A stretch of 64,000 nucleotides of DNA from Mesorhizobium sp. ZC-5 (lineage in GTDB: Bacteria > Pseudomonadota > Alphaproteobacteria > Rhizobiales > Rhizobiaceae): the NCBI RefSeq assembly GCF_025753855.1, contig NZ_JAOWPT010000006.1, forward strand, positions 186,001 through 250,000. Direction: 5' to 3'. Below the pieces are notes generated by a model. That model was not told the DNA's origin and did no database searches. It worked only from the letters and a program-made list of their open reading frames with translations. Below are positions 1 to 8,835 of this stretch, in pieces (position 1 is the first letter of the stretch; every line of letters begins with the position of its first letter). Both the position numbers and the translations under genes were made by a program.

Positions 1-236
1 GAAAGCAGCCTTCCGGCGGAAAAGCGGCCGGGCGTCGCGCGACTGGACGGCGCGGCTGCATCGGTGCGCAAGACGGCGGATTTTGAATCGAGGGCATAAC
101 GTGCCCGATGCCTGTCACGCAGACCCTCGATCATGTCGGCGCCAGGCAAGGCGCCGTCGTCGGCGATCTGGCCGGCCACACGCGATGGCACGAAGTGCCG
201 CTGCGGCATGGGACGTTTCATTTGGTGACGCGGCAC
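1..236 (-). CDS. Partial unknown protein, N-terminal 78 codons, runs off the left edge
   Basis: A leftward frame stays open from a GTG at 236 to the edge of the window. An AGGGAG ribosome binding site lies about eight bases before the GTG, and third codon positions are GC-rich as in neighbouring genes. The visible protein starts MPRHQMKRPMPQRHF and is rich in Arg, Ala and Asp; I recognise no family. A rightward frame (1-99) is also open and could instead be the tail of a gene entering from the left. The leftward reading is preferred only because it has a start and a binding site. Confidence 0.35.
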   Translation of the reverse strand, partial: MPRHQMKRPMPQRHFVPSRVAGQIADDGALPGADMIEGLRDRHRARYALDSKSAVLRTDAAAPSSRATPGRFSAGRLL

Positions 237-451
237 GGGGTTTCTCCCTCTTTATTGTGCATGCTGATGACTTGGGACCCACCCACGCGACAATTGGGAA
301 TCCCGTCCCTCGAGCGGTAGACCGATCACCTCACGAGTTCGTGAAGTGGCATCACGAAACCGATCACAATCGCCTCCAGAGCGCTCTTCGCCGCCAAATG
401 GCGCTGGTAGGCACTTCGATCTCGCGGTCCGGCTTCGTCTTCAGAAACCTC

Positions 452-482
452 TTGATCTAAAGTTAACTTTAACTTGTAGTTA
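452..482 (+). promoter_or_regulatory. MerR-type promoter with a 19-bp spacer and central palindrome
   Basis: A -35-like TTGATC (452-457) and a -10-like TAGTTA (477-482) are separated by 19 bp, the overlong spacing typical of promoters activated by MerR-family regulators. The spacer contains the palindrome TAAAGTTAACTTTA (458-471), placed as in SoxR or metal-sensor boxes. No merR gene is visible nearby. The only start codon downstream with a binding site (514, after AAGGA) opens a frame that runs antisense through trmL. I see no recognisable gene between 237 and 603. Confidence 0.5.
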
Positions 483-603
483 GGAGCCTTCGCCGCACTC
501 CGAAGGAACTCCCATGCTGAAATTTACCCAGGTTGCCACGCAGATCCGGTTCGTCGATGGGCTGTTCCGCGTGCTCGCTGGGGCAGTTGGTCGTGCTCGC
601 GGT

Positions 604-1068
604 TCAGTCGAACTGGCGAAGTGCCTCGCCGGCCACCATCGCCGCGGCAAGCGCCACGTTGAGGCTGCGGCCGCCGCCCCTCATCGGGATGACGAGGCGA
701 GCGTCGGCCACGTCCTGGACGCTGTCCGGCACGCCGGCCGATTCGCGACCGAACAGCAGTATGTCGCCATCGGCGAAATCGAATTTCGTGTAGGGCAGGG
801 CGGCTTTGGTCGAAAGCAGCACCAGCCGGCGGCCATCGCCACGCCGCCACTCCTCGAAGCGCGCGAAGTCGAGATGCCGGGCAAGCTGCGCCATTTCGAG
901 GTAATCCATTCCGGCGCGCCTGAGGTTGCGGTCGGAGCTGTCGAAGCCGGCCGGCTCGATGATGTCGACGCCAATACCGAGACAGGCGGCCATGCGCAGG
1001 ATGGTGCCGGTGTTGCCGGCAATGTCCGGCTGGTAGAGCGCGATGCGGATGCCTTTGGCCAATTTCAT
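604..1068 (-). CDS. trmL: tRNA (cytidine(34)-2'-O)-methyltransferase TrmL
   Basis: TrmL is a SPOUT-fold methyltransferase that adds a 2'-O-methyl group to the wobble base of certain leucine tRNAs using S-adenosylmethionine. The 154-residue length is normal for the family. The N-terminal LYQPDIAGNTGTILR segment, the central LLFGRESAGVP segment and the C-terminal IPMRGGGRSLNVALAAAMV knot region are the family signatures. The ATG at 1068 was chosen because the family begins a few residues before the IALYQPDIAGN motif. It stands alone, with no operon partner on its strand. Confidence 0.93.
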   Translation of the reverse strand: MKLAKGIRIALYQPDIAGNTGTILRMAACLGIGVDIIEPAGFDSSDRNLRRAGMDYLEMAQLARHLDFARFEEWRRGDGRRLVLLSTKAALPYTKFDFADGDILLFGRESAGVPDSVQDVADARLVIPMRGGGRSLNVALAAAMVAGEALRQFD

Positions 1069-1490
1069 GCCTCGCTAAATTGTGGCTATCCGGCAACAGT
1101 CGTGCTGTCGGCGGAGAAAAATCATTCCGTTGCGGTAGCCTTCAGGGGCGAATGCGGTTATAGAGCCGGCATTGTCAACACGAACCGACGGAGGCAGGCA
1201 TGGAACATATGTTTATCGCTCATCTCGCCTGCCGAACTGGCGGGCTTCCAGCCTGACGGCGGTTTCGGTTCGACGCTTTTCCTGACTTTCTCAAAGCTTC
1301 ATCGCCTCGATTCCCGCCGGAATTTTTCCCGGTCTCCGAAGGAATCGTCCGATGTTTTCCAAACCGCCACGCGGGCTGAGAGCCCCGCCTAGAACTGCTT
1401 CCGATCCGCCGACCTCACCGCCGCGCCTGCCGGCGCGGTGCCAGGTTTCGGCCGCCATTGCCTATGCCTTCCAAATTCCAGGAGGTAATT
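1069..1490. other. Intergenic stretch with two minor ORFs and no recognised gene
   Basis: This 422-bp stretch separates trmL from the small gene at 1491. It contains an 18-codon ORF (ATG at 1200, GGAGG five bases upstream, stop at 1254-1256) and a 48-codon ORF (ATG at 1352, AAGGA upstream) whose TGA at 1496 overlaps the start of the next gene. Neither resembles a known protein. They may be leader peptides or chance. Confidence 0.3.
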
Positions 1491-1889
1491 ATGTTTGACT
1501 ATTTCCGCATTCCCGGCACCACCAGCGTCCACGAAATGAAGCTGGCTGCCTGGGCCCTGTTTGTCGGTGAACGAAGCCGCGGTCGCGTATCCGCCGACCG
1601 TGTGGCCCGTTCGCATCGCGGCATGCTGCCCGATGTCGACCCGGCTTTCGCCGTACCCGATCCGAACCACCGGCCGCTGATCCGACGGCTGATCGACTTC
1701 GTGCGATCGGCCGCCGGACCGGTCGAGGCGCTTGAAATCGCTCCTGCCGCGTCGTTGTCAGGATTCGGCGAACAGCCTGTCGGCAAAAACGCTTCGGTCA
1801 CCTACATTGGCGGGATGGAATCGCGCCGCGCCGCGGAGCGTTCGCCGGCGCGCGAAGCATCCGACCTTGATCATCCGCGCGCCGCCTGA
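1491..1889 (+). CDS. Small protein of unknown function
   Basis: A 132-residue soluble protein beginning MFDYFRIPGTTSVHEMKLAAW. I do not recognise a family and see no signal peptide or membrane helix. The ATG at 1491 was chosen over the in-frame ATG at 1458 because AGGAGG sits directly before it. The C-terminal third is rich in Arg, Ala and Glu and looks disordered. The stop codon forms the loop of a strong terminator, so the gene is probably transcribed alone, ahead of the ABC exporter pair. Confidence 0.55.
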   Translation: MFDYFRIPGTTSVHEMKLAAWALFVGERSRGRVSADRVARSHRGMLPDVDPAFAVPDPNHRPLIRRLIDFVRSAAGPVEALEIAPAASLSGFGEQPVGKNASVTYIGGMESRRAAERSPAREASDLDHPRAA

Positions 1890-1902
1890 GGCGGCGCGTT
1901 TT
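1878..1902 (+). terminator. Rho-independent terminator overlapping a stop codon
   Basis: A perfect 9-bp GC stem, CGCGCCGCC (1878-1886) pairing with GGCGGCGCG (1890-1898), encloses the TGA stop codon as its loop and is followed by TTTT. It should end transcription of the gene at 1491. Confidence 0.75.
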
Positions 1903-1927
1903 CTGCCGACTATTTGAAAGATCGAAG

Positions 1928-3790
1928 ATGTTCCGCTGGTTCGAAAAACGTCTCGACCCGTTTCCCCCGCAAGAGCCGGTTGAGCCGCCGAAGACGCTGA
2001 TCGGCTTCTGCCTGCACTACACGAAGGGCGCGTGGCCTTACATCATCGTCTCGACGGTGCTGTCGGCAATGCTCGCCGTTATCGAAGTCTGGTTGTTCGG
2101 CTTCATGGGCAGCATCGTCGACTGGCTGTCCAATGCTAACCGCGAAACCTTCCTTCAGACCGAGGGCTGGAAGCTGGCCGGCATGGCTTGCGTCGTGCTC
2201 CTCGTGTCGCCTGTGCTCGACCTGGTCCGGCAGTTGCTCACCCAGCAGACGGTGATGGGCAATTATCCCATGCGCATCCGCTGGCAGGTGCACCGCTATC
2301 TGCTCAAGCAGTCGATGACCTTCTACCAGGACGAGTTCGCCGGACGCATCGCCACGAAGCTGATGCAGACGGCGCTCGCCGTGCGCGACATCATCATCAA
2401 GCTGTTCGAGGTTATGAACTATGTCAGCATCTATTTCATCAGCGTCCTGGTGCTGATGGGTTCCGCCGACTGGCGGCTGATGATGCCGATGCTGGTCTGG
2501 CTGGTCGGCTACGTCCTCTTGCTTCGCTATTTCATCCCGCGCCTTGGCAAGGTGGGACAGGAACAGGCCGACGCGCGTTCGACCATGACGGGCCGCATCG
2601 CCGACAGCTACTCCAACATCCAGACGGTAAAGCTGTTTTCGCACGCCAGACGCGAGGCCGCCTACGCGAGAGACGGAATGAGCGGCTTCATCGATACCGT
2701 TTATCGCTCGATGCGGCTGGTCACGGTCCTGTTCGTGCTTCTCGGCGTGCTGAATGCTGCGTTGCTGGTGGCTGTAAGCGCGCTCTCGATCTGGCTGTGG
2801 CTCGGCCAACTGGTTTCGATCGGCGCGGTCGCCGTGGTCATCGGCTTGGTACTCAGGATGTGGGGCATGTCGCATTGGGTCATGTGGGAGATGTCCGGCC
2901 TGTTCGAGAACATCGGCACGGTTCAGGATGGCATCGGCTCGATTTCATTGCCGAGGCTGGTCGAGGACAGGCCCGGCGCCAAGGATATTGTCGTCAACAG
3001 CGGGAACATCGAGTTCGAGGCCATCGGTTTCCATTACGGCAAGCGGAAGGGTGTTATCGAGGATTTGTCGCTGGTGGTTCGTCCGGGCGAAAAGGTTGGT
3101 CTGGTCGGGCGTTCGGGAGCGGGCAAGTCGACGCTCGTCAACCTGCTGCTGCGCTTCTACGACCTCGAAAGCGGCCGCATCCTGATCGACGGGCAGGACA
3201 TCTCCAAGGTGACGCAGGACAGCCTGCGCGCAAAGATCGGCATGGTCACGCAGGATACGTCGCTGCTGCATCGTTCGGTGCGCGAGAACATCCTCTACGG
3301 CCGGCCGGACGCCACCGACGAGATGATGCTGGAGGCCGCGCGCCGTGCCGAAGCGATCGATTTCATCGCTGCCCTGTCCGATCCGAAGGGCCGCAGGGGT
3401 TTCGACGCGCATGTCGGCGAGCGGGGCGTCAAGCTTTCGGGCGGCCAGCGGCAGCGCATCGCGGTTGCCCGCGTCATGCTGAAGGACGCGCCGATCCTAA
3501 TTCTCGACGAGGCCACTTCGGCGCTGGATTCGGAGGTCGAGGCGGCGATCCAGGAGAACCTCTACCGGCTGATGGAAGGCAAGACGGTGATCGCGATCGC
3601 GCACCGGCTGTCGACCATCGCGGCCATGGACCGGCTGGTCGTCATGGACAAGGGCCGCGTCATTGAGGAAGGCACGCACGATGCGCTGGTCGCCAAGGGC
3701 GGGCTCTATGCCCAGCTCTGGCAGCGGCAGTCAGGTGGCTTCCTGCCGCATGACGAGACGACGGATCTAGTCGAGCAGGCTGCTGAGTGA
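1928..3790 (+). CDS. ABC half-exporter, permease fused to ATPase
   Basis: A 620-residue inner-membrane half-transporter of the MsbA/LmrA class. About six helices fill residues 30-330. The nucleotide-binding domain follows, with Walker A GRSGAGKS, signature LSGGQ, Walker B ILILDEATSALD and switch histidine AHRLST. Such proteins work as dimers to export lipids, peptides or drugs; the substrate cannot be read from the sequence. A second half-exporter of the same size lies 201 bp downstream, so they may form a heterodimer. The last 280 bases of the ATPase region are almost identical to those of that neighbour, which suggests gene conversion. Confidence 0.9.
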   Translation: MFRWFEKRLDPFPPQEPVEPPKTLIGFCLHYTKGAWPYIIVSTVLSAMLAVIEVWLFGFMGSIVDWLSNANRETFLQTEGWKLAGMACVVLLVSPVLDLVRQLLTQQTVMGNYPMRIRWQVHRYLLKQSMTFYQDEFAGRIATKLMQTALAVRDIIIKLFEVMNYVSIYFISVLVLMGSADWRLMMPMLVWLVGYVLLLRYFIPRLGKVGQEQADARSTMTGRIADSYSNIQTVKLFSHARREAAYARDGMSGFIDTVYRSMRLVTVLFVLLGVLNAALLVAVSALSIWLWLGQLVSIGAVAVVIGLVLRMWGMSHWVMWEMSGLFENIGTVQDGIGSISLPRLVEDRPGAKDIVVNSGNIEFEAIGFHYGKRKGVIEDLSLVVRPGEKVGLVGRSGAGKSTLVNLLLRFYDLESGRILIDGQDISKVTQDSLRAKIGMVTQDTSLLHRSVRENILYGRPDATDEMMLEAARRAEAIDFIAALSDPKGRRGFDAHVGERGVKLSGGQRQRIAVARVMLKDAPILILDEATSALDSEVEAAIQENLYRLMEGKTVIAIAHRLSTIAAMDRLVVMDKGRVIEEGTHDALVAKGGLYAQLWQRQSGGFLPHDETTDLVEQAAE

Positions 3791-3991
3791 ACCCGGGCAG
3801 GGTGGCGGCGTTACGAAAGGGTAACGGGAATTTCCGCGGCGATGCCCCTATATTCGGTGGAGATGCCGGATAGCGCTGCGGCGTTTCCGGCGCCTTCCGA
3901 TTTGAAAAGAGCTAATCCGAACAAGGGCATGTACTCGGGCATTTGAGACGATGATTCAATCTCCTAACGTATTGAGTCAGGAAGGCGCGGC

Positions 3992-5860
3992 GTGAGCGAA
4001 GACGGCTTCCGCGATCGTATCTGGCGCTCCGTCGAGGGGGCCATCGATCCGTTCCACGATACGGATCGCGAAGTGCTGCCCGAGGATGCGTGGCGCTTCA
4101 TCCTTTATTTCGCCAACCAGGCGAAAGGCGCCTTCTTCCTCTTGCTCGTCACCGGTGGTCTTGCCGGCGCCGTCGACGCGGCGATGTACTGGTCGGTCGG
4201 TTGGCTGATCGACCTGCTCGACAGGTCATCGCCGCAAACGCTTCTTGCCGATCATTGGCCGGCGCTCGTCGGCCTGCTGCTGCTCATCCTCGTGGTGCGT
4301 TCCGTCGTCATGATCGCCTCGGCCATCGTCGAACAGCAGGTGATCGTGCCCGGATTCTATTCGATGGTGCGCTGGCAGGCATTCCGGCGCGTCATCCAGC
4401 AGCCCTACGGCTTCTACCAGAATGATTTCGCCGGCCGCATCGCCACCAAGATCATGCAGGGCGGCGAGGCTGTCGGCGACTTCATCATCAACGTGTTGCA
4501 GACCATGTGGTCGTTCCTGACCTTCGTCATACTGGCGATCACCATCCTCGTCTCGCTCGACCCGCTGATGGGCGTCGTGGTGGCGCTGTGGTTCGCCGGC
4601 TACGCCGGCATCGTGTGGTTCCTGCTGCCCGAGATGCGGCGTGCCGGCCGCGAGACAGCCGACCAGCGCTCGATCTTCAACGGCCGCCTGGTCGACGCCT
4701 TCACCAACATAGTGGCGGTGAAACTGTTCGACAGCGGCCGCCGCGAGCATGCCTATATCCGGGACGGTCTGGAAGGTTTCCTCACCGCCGTCGTCCGGCT
4801 GACGCGGGCGGTGACGACGGTGCGCTCGTCGGTCGCCGTGCTCAACGGCGTCATGATGAGCACCATCGCGGCGATCGCCGTCCTCAACTGGACGAACGGC
4901 AGCATTTCGACCGGCGCCATTGCCGCGGCGCTGGGGCTGGTGTTCCGGCTCAACCAGATGTCGGGCTGGATGATGTTCAACATCAACGGGCTGGTTCGCA
5001 ACTACGCCACCGTGCAGGACGCCACGCGCACGATCTCGGTGACGCCGGCAATCCGCGACGGCGAAGATGCCGTCACGCTGCCGCGTTCGGCCGGCGATAT
5101 CCGTTTCGAGAACGTTTCCTTCCATTATGGCAAGGAAGGTGGCGTCATCGACGGCCTGAACCTGCACATCCGGCCCGGTGAGCGTGTCGCGCTGGTCGGG
5201 CCGTCGGGCGCCGGCAAGACGACCATCGTCAACCTCATGCTGCGCCTGTTCGATGTCGAGGAGGGGCGTATCCTGATCGACGGCCGCGATATCCGCGATC
5301 TTACGCAGGCTTCGCTGCGAGCCCAGTTCGGCGTCGTCAGCCAGGAAGCGATGCTGATGCATCGCTCGATCCGCGATAATATCGGCTATGGCCGCGAAGG
5401 CGCGTCCGAAGCGGAGATCGTCGATGCCGCGAAACGCGCGGCCGCCCACGACTTCATCGCCAATGTCGAGGATCCGCGCGGCCGCAAGGGCTATGAAGCG
5501 CAGGTCGGCGAGCGCGGGGTGAAGCTTTCGGGTGGCCAGCGGCAGCGCGTGGCGATTGCCCGCATGATGCTGAAGGACGCGCCGATCCTGATTCTCGACG
5601 AGGCGACCTCGGCGCTGGATTCGGAGGTCGAGGCGGCGATCCAGGAAAACCTCTACCGGCTGATGGAGGGCAAGACGGTGATCGCCATCGCGCACCGGCT
5701 TTCGACCATCGCGGCGCTCGACCGGCTGATCGTCATCGACCAGGGCCGCATCGTCGAGGAAGGCACGCACGACGCGCTGATCGAGCAAAACGGGCTTTAC
5801 GCGCAGCTGTGGAAGCGCCAGTCCGGCGGTTTCCTGGCCGACCGCATCGCGGCGGAATAG
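3992..5860 (+). CDS. ABC half-exporter, paralogue of the preceding gene
   Basis: A 622-residue permease-ATPase fusion with the same architecture: about six membrane helices, Walker A GPSGAGKT, LSGGQ, DEATSALD and AHRLST. Both halves have an intact DEATSALD motif, so neither looks like the degenerate partner of an asymmetric exporter. The start is a GTG preceded by AGGAAGG at about seven bases. The 201-bp gap to the first exporter carries a small inverted repeat (GTTAC/GTAAC near 3817) and could hold a separate promoter. Substrate unknown. Confidence 0.9.
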   Translation: MSEDGFRDRIWRSVEGAIDPFHDTDREVLPEDAWRFILYFANQAKGAFFLLLVTGGLAGAVDAAMYWSVGWLIDLLDRSSPQTLLADHWPALVGLLLLILVVRSVVMIASAIVEQQVIVPGFYSMVRWQAFRRVIQQPYGFYQNDFAGRIATKIMQGGEAVGDFIINVLQTMWSFLTFVILAITILVSLDPLMGVVVALWFAGYAGIVWFLLPEMRRAGRETADQRSIFNGRLVDAFTNIVAVKLFDSGRREHAYIRDGLEGFLTAVVRLTRAVTTVRSSVAVLNGVMMSTIAAIAVLNWTNGSISTGAIAAALGLVFRLNQMSGWMMFNINGLVRNYATVQDATRTISVTPAIRDGEDAVTLPRSAGDIRFENVSFHYGKEGGVIDGLNLHIRPGERVALVGPSGAGKTTIVNLMLRLFDVEEGRILIDGRDIRDLTQASLRAQFGVVSQEAMLMHRSIRDNIGYGREGASEAEIVDAAKRAAAHDFIANVEDPRGRKGYEAQVGERGVKLSGGQRQRVAIARMMLKDAPILILDEATSALDSEVEAAIQENLYRLMEGKTVIAIAHRLSTIAALDRLIVIDQGRIVEEGTHDALIEQNGLYAQLWKRQSGGFLADRIAAE

Positions 5861-5866
5861 TCGGCG

Positions 5867-6211
5867 CTACTCCAGCCAGTGGGTGTCGAATTTGCCGCTT
5901 TCGTGGATGTCGATGGTTTCCAGCGGTCCGGGGCCGAGATTGGTGAATTTGTGCGGCGTGTCCGGCGGCACCACCAGAATCTGGCCGGCCGTCGCGGTGA
6001 TCTGCTGGTCGCCGGCGGTGAACAGCCCGGTACCCAACCGGATGATGAAGGTTTCCGCATAAGGATGCCGGTGCAGGCGCGGCCCGCCCCCCGGCTTGTC
6101 CAGCATGTTGAAGATCACACAGATGTTGGCGCCGTAAGCGCCGCCCTGCAACTCGCCGTTCCAGCCTTCGGGCGTTGCCGCCCATTCGTCGCGATTGATA
6201 ACATGTGCCAT
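5867..6211 (-). CDS. Cupin-domain protein
   Basis: A 114-residue single-domain cupin. The first motif region reads GGPRLHRHPYAETFII and the second PPDTPHKFTNLG, giving two His and one Glu in the first motif and one His in the second, the usual metal-binding set. The start MAHVINRDEW at 6211 was preferred over the upstream in-frame ATG at 6382, because the extra 57 residues are low-complexity Arg/Ser sequence that cupins of this size lack. It may be a small dioxygenase, isomerase or sensor. It converges on the ABC exporter gene with only six bases between the stops. Confidence 0.75.
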   Translation of the reverse strand: MAHVINRDEWAATPEGWNGELQGGAYGANICVIFNMLDKPGGGPRLHRHPYAETFIIRLGTGLFTAGDQQITATAGQILVVPPDTPHKFTNLGPGPLETIDIHESGKFDTHWLE

Positions 6212-6318
6212 GGCGCGGACTATATTTCCGACTGGAGCGCGCTGTCGAGGCTGCCGGCGAGGCCGGAGGCGAGCGGCCAGGATGCAGGAAATGGCCGCAA
6301 GCAACGAAGAGGATGAGC

Positions 6319-6633
6319 ATGGCACTTCGCCCACCGGGGAATCTTTCCGCAAATTCGCTTGCCGAAACCGGCTTCGATGCACTCGGCTACGAGATACTGG
6401 CCGAGAAGGCGGCGGCGCTCGGCCGCGCCGGCGAACGCGCCGAGATTTGCCTGCGGCGACTCAAGCAACATGAGCACGGCGCCGAGGGCCGCACCGCGCT
6501 GGTCAGGGAGGCGGCCGAAGCGGTCTATGCCTGGTTCATCCAGCGCGAACTCTGCGGTCTTCGCCGGCATGACGACGTCATCCGGGAATACGCGATCCCG
6601 AAAGAGGTGCTGGTCAGGCTGGGGGCGAAGTAA
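6319..6633 (+). CDS. DUF6665-like small protein
   Basis: A 104-residue, mostly helical soluble protein starting MALRPPGNLSANSLAETGF. I believe it belongs to a conserved family of small alphaproteobacterial proteins (DUF6665), from memory of the sequence pattern. The ATG at 6319 has GAGG six bases upstream; the ATG at 6313 would overlap that site. It sits divergent from the cupin and ahead of petA, with 284 bp between. Function unknown. Confidence 0.6.
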   Translation: MALRPPGNLSANSLAETGFDALGYEILAEKAAALGRAGERAEICLRRLKQHEHGAEGRTALVREAAEAVYAWFIQRELCGLRRHDDVIREYAIPKEVLVRLGAK

Positions 6634-6917
6634 AAGGCCGGCCTTGCAGCGCCTCGCTACTGAATGCGCCGGCGCTGTATCGATGGGGCGGCCTTGCGGT
6701 CTTTCCGGTTTCACCAGCCCGATTTCGCGACGCTTCGAGAGCGCCCGCGACAATCTGCCGTCATACACTTTGCAGTCTGGACAAGGCCGGGCTTCACGCA
6801 TAAACCAACGCCGAATGCCGGGGGAGTCCGCCGGCCCTTTTGCCGTGCGCGACCGGGTTGGCAGCATTGAACGGAAAGCTCTTCCATCGGCGGAAAGAGG
6901 CGAAAGGATCAGGCCCC

Positions 6918-7481
6918 GTGAGCGCTAACGATACGATCGATCCCAACCGTCGCGATTTCTTGTATATCGCCACCGGGACGGCCGCCGCCGTCGGCGTCGC
7001 AGCGGCTGCTTGGCCCTTCATCGACCAGATGCGCCCCGATGCCTCGACACTCGCCGCCTCGTCGGTCGAGGTGGACGTCGCCTCGGTGACGGAAGGCATG
7101 TCGCTGACGGTCAAATGGCGCGGCAAGCCGGTGTTCATCCGCAACCGTACGCCGGCCGAGATCAAGGCGGCACAGGAAGTGCCGCTGGCCGAACTCAAGG
7201 ATCCGGTTGCCCGCAACGCCAATCTGAAGAACGACGCCGAAGCGACCGACATCGACCGTTCGGCCGGCGAGGGCAAGGAAAACTGGCTGGTGATGGTGGG
7301 CGTCTGCACCCATCTCGGCTGCGTGCCGCTCGGCCAGCAGGGTGATTTCGGCGGCTGGTTCTGCCCGTGCCACGGTTCGCACTACGACACCGCCGGCCGT
7401 ATTCGCAAAGGCCCGGCGCCCGAGAACCTGGCGGTTCCGGCGTTCCAGTTCATTTCCGACACCAAGATCCGGATCGGTTGA
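6918..7481 (+). CDS. petA: Ubiquinol-cytochrome c reductase iron-sulfur subunit (Rieske protein)
   Basis: The Rieske protein of the bc1 complex passes one electron from ubiquinol to cytochrome c1. The 187-residue product has a twin-arginine segment NRRDFLY (10-16) followed by a helix that both targets and anchors it. The cluster motifs are CTHLGC (C130, H132, C135) and CPCHGSH (C149, C151, H152). The start is a GTG at 6918, placed so that the twin-arginine segment lies near the N-terminus; an upstream in-frame ATG at 6840 would add 26 atypical residues. It is the first gene of petABC, 21 bases before petB. Confidence 0.97.
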   Translation: MSANDTIDPNRRDFLYIATGTAAAVGVAAAAWPFIDQMRPDASTLAASSVEVDVASVTEGMSLTVKWRGKPVFIRNRTPAEIKAAQEVPLAELKDPVARNANLKNDAEATDIDRSAGEGKENWLVMVGVCTHLGCVPLGQQGDFGGWFCPCHGSHYDTAGRIRKGPAPENLAVPAFQFISDTKIRIG

Positions 7482-7502
7482 GGCAGGCAGAGGGACAATT
7501 CG

Positions 7503-8804
7503 ATGAGCGGTGGACACTCGACCTACACACCCACGACCGGCCTTGGAAAATGGTTCGACGCGCGCATGCCCTTGCCGCGCCTCGTCCATGATTCATTCGT
7601 TTCCTACCCGGTGCCACGCAACCTGAACTACGCCTACACCTTTGGCGGTATCCTTGCGATCATGCTGGTCGCCCAGATACTGACTGGTGTCGTGCTCGCC
7701 ATGCACTATGCGGCCGACACCACGCTCGCCTTCGGCTCGGTCGAGAAGATCATGCGCGACGTGAATTCCGGCTGGCTGTTGCGCTACCTGCATTCCAACG
7801 GCGCCTCGATGTTCTTCATCGCCGTCTACATCCATATCTTCCGCGGCCTCTATTACGGTTCCTACAAGGCGCCGCGCGAACTGCTCTGGATCCTCGGCTG
7901 CATCATCTACCTGCTGATGATGGCGACGGGCTTCATGGGCTACGTGCTGCCTTGGGGCCAGATGTCGGGCTGGGGCGCTACGGTCATCACCGGCTTCTTC
8001 ACCGCCATTCCGCTGGTCGGCAACTGGATTCAGGAATTGCTGCTGGGCGGCTACTCGGTCGACAATCCGACGCTGAACCGCTTCTTCGCATTGCACTATC
8101 TGTTGCCATTCATGATCGCCGGCGTCGTCGTGCTGCACGTCTGGGCACTGCACGTCGTCGGCCAGACCAATCCAACCGGCATTGAGGTGAAATCTAAGAC
8201 CGACACCGTGGCCTTCACGCCCTACGCGACCGTCAAGGACGCGTTCGCGATGATCCTGTTCCTCGCCTTCTTCGCCTATTTCGTCTTCTACATTCCGAAC
8301 TATCTCGGTCATCCGGACAACTACACGCAGTTCGATTCGCTGAAGACGCCGGCCCATATCGTTCCGGAGTGGTACTTCCTGCCGTTCTACGCGATCCTGC
8401 GCGCCGTCACCTTCAACATCGGGCCGATCGATTCCAAGCTCGGCGGCGTGCTTGCAATGTTCGGCGCCATCGCGGTGCTGTTCGTGGTGCCGTGGCTCGA
8501 TACGTCGAAGGTCAAGTCCGCCCGCTACCGGCCGTCCTACCGCATCTTCTACTGGCTATTCGCCGCCAACGCGATCTTCCTCGGCTGGCTCGGCTCCAAG
8601 CCGGCGGAAGGCTGGTACATCCCGGCCATGCAGATTTCGACCATCGTTTACTTCGGCTTTTTCCTGATCGTCATGCCATTGCTCGGCCTGATCGAGACCC
8701 CACGCAAAACACCGAATTCGATCACCGAGGCGGTGCTCGAAAAGAACCGCGGCGGTTCCGGCCATCCGGCAGGCGCCACGGCGTCACCGGAAACCAAAGG
8801 CTGA
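7503..8804 (+). CDS. petB: Cytochrome b of the bc1 complex
   Basis: This 433-residue integral membrane protein carries the two b hemes and both quinone sites of complex III. It has the expected histidine-bearing helices (for example HYAAD, and HSNGASMFF followed by IHIFRG), the Qo-site sequence [13 protein letters not shown] near residue 290, and a C-terminal set of three further helices. Its length matches the single-chain alphaproteobacterial form rather than the split b6/subunit IV form. It is cotranscribed with petA and petC. Confidence 0.97.
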   Translation: MSGGHSTYTPTTGLGKWFDARMPLPRLVHDSFVSYPVPRNLNYAYTFGGILAIMLVAQILTGVVLAMHYAADTTLAFGSVEKIMRDVNSGWLLRYLHSNGASMFFIAVYIHIFRGLYYGSYKAPRELLWILGCIIYLLMMATGFMGYVLPWGQMSGWGATVITGFFTAIPLVGNWIQELLLGGYSVDNPTLNRFFALHYLLPFMIAGVVVLHVWALHVVGQTNPTGIEVKSKTDTVAFTPYATVKDAFAMILFLAFFAYFVFYIPNYLGHPDNYTQFDSLKTPAHIVPEWYFLPFYAILRAVTFNIGPIDSKLGGVLAMFGAIAVLFVVPWLDTSKVKSARYRPSYRIFYWLFAANAIFLGWLGSKPAEGWYIPAMQISTIVYFGFFLIVMPLLGLIETPRKTPNSITEAVLEKNRGGSGHPAGATASPETKG

Positions 8805-8835
8805 GACAGAAGAGAATCTTGGAAGGATTTTTCGC

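Noticed and set aside
83-460. 125-codon rightward frame near the left edge
   Set aside because: Arg-rich and without a binding site or family features; the leftward frame 1-236 has a better start.
514-1392. 292-codon rightward frame over trmL
   Set aside because: From 604 on it is antisense to a clear TrmL protein; its translation is Ala/Gly/Arg-rich without family features.
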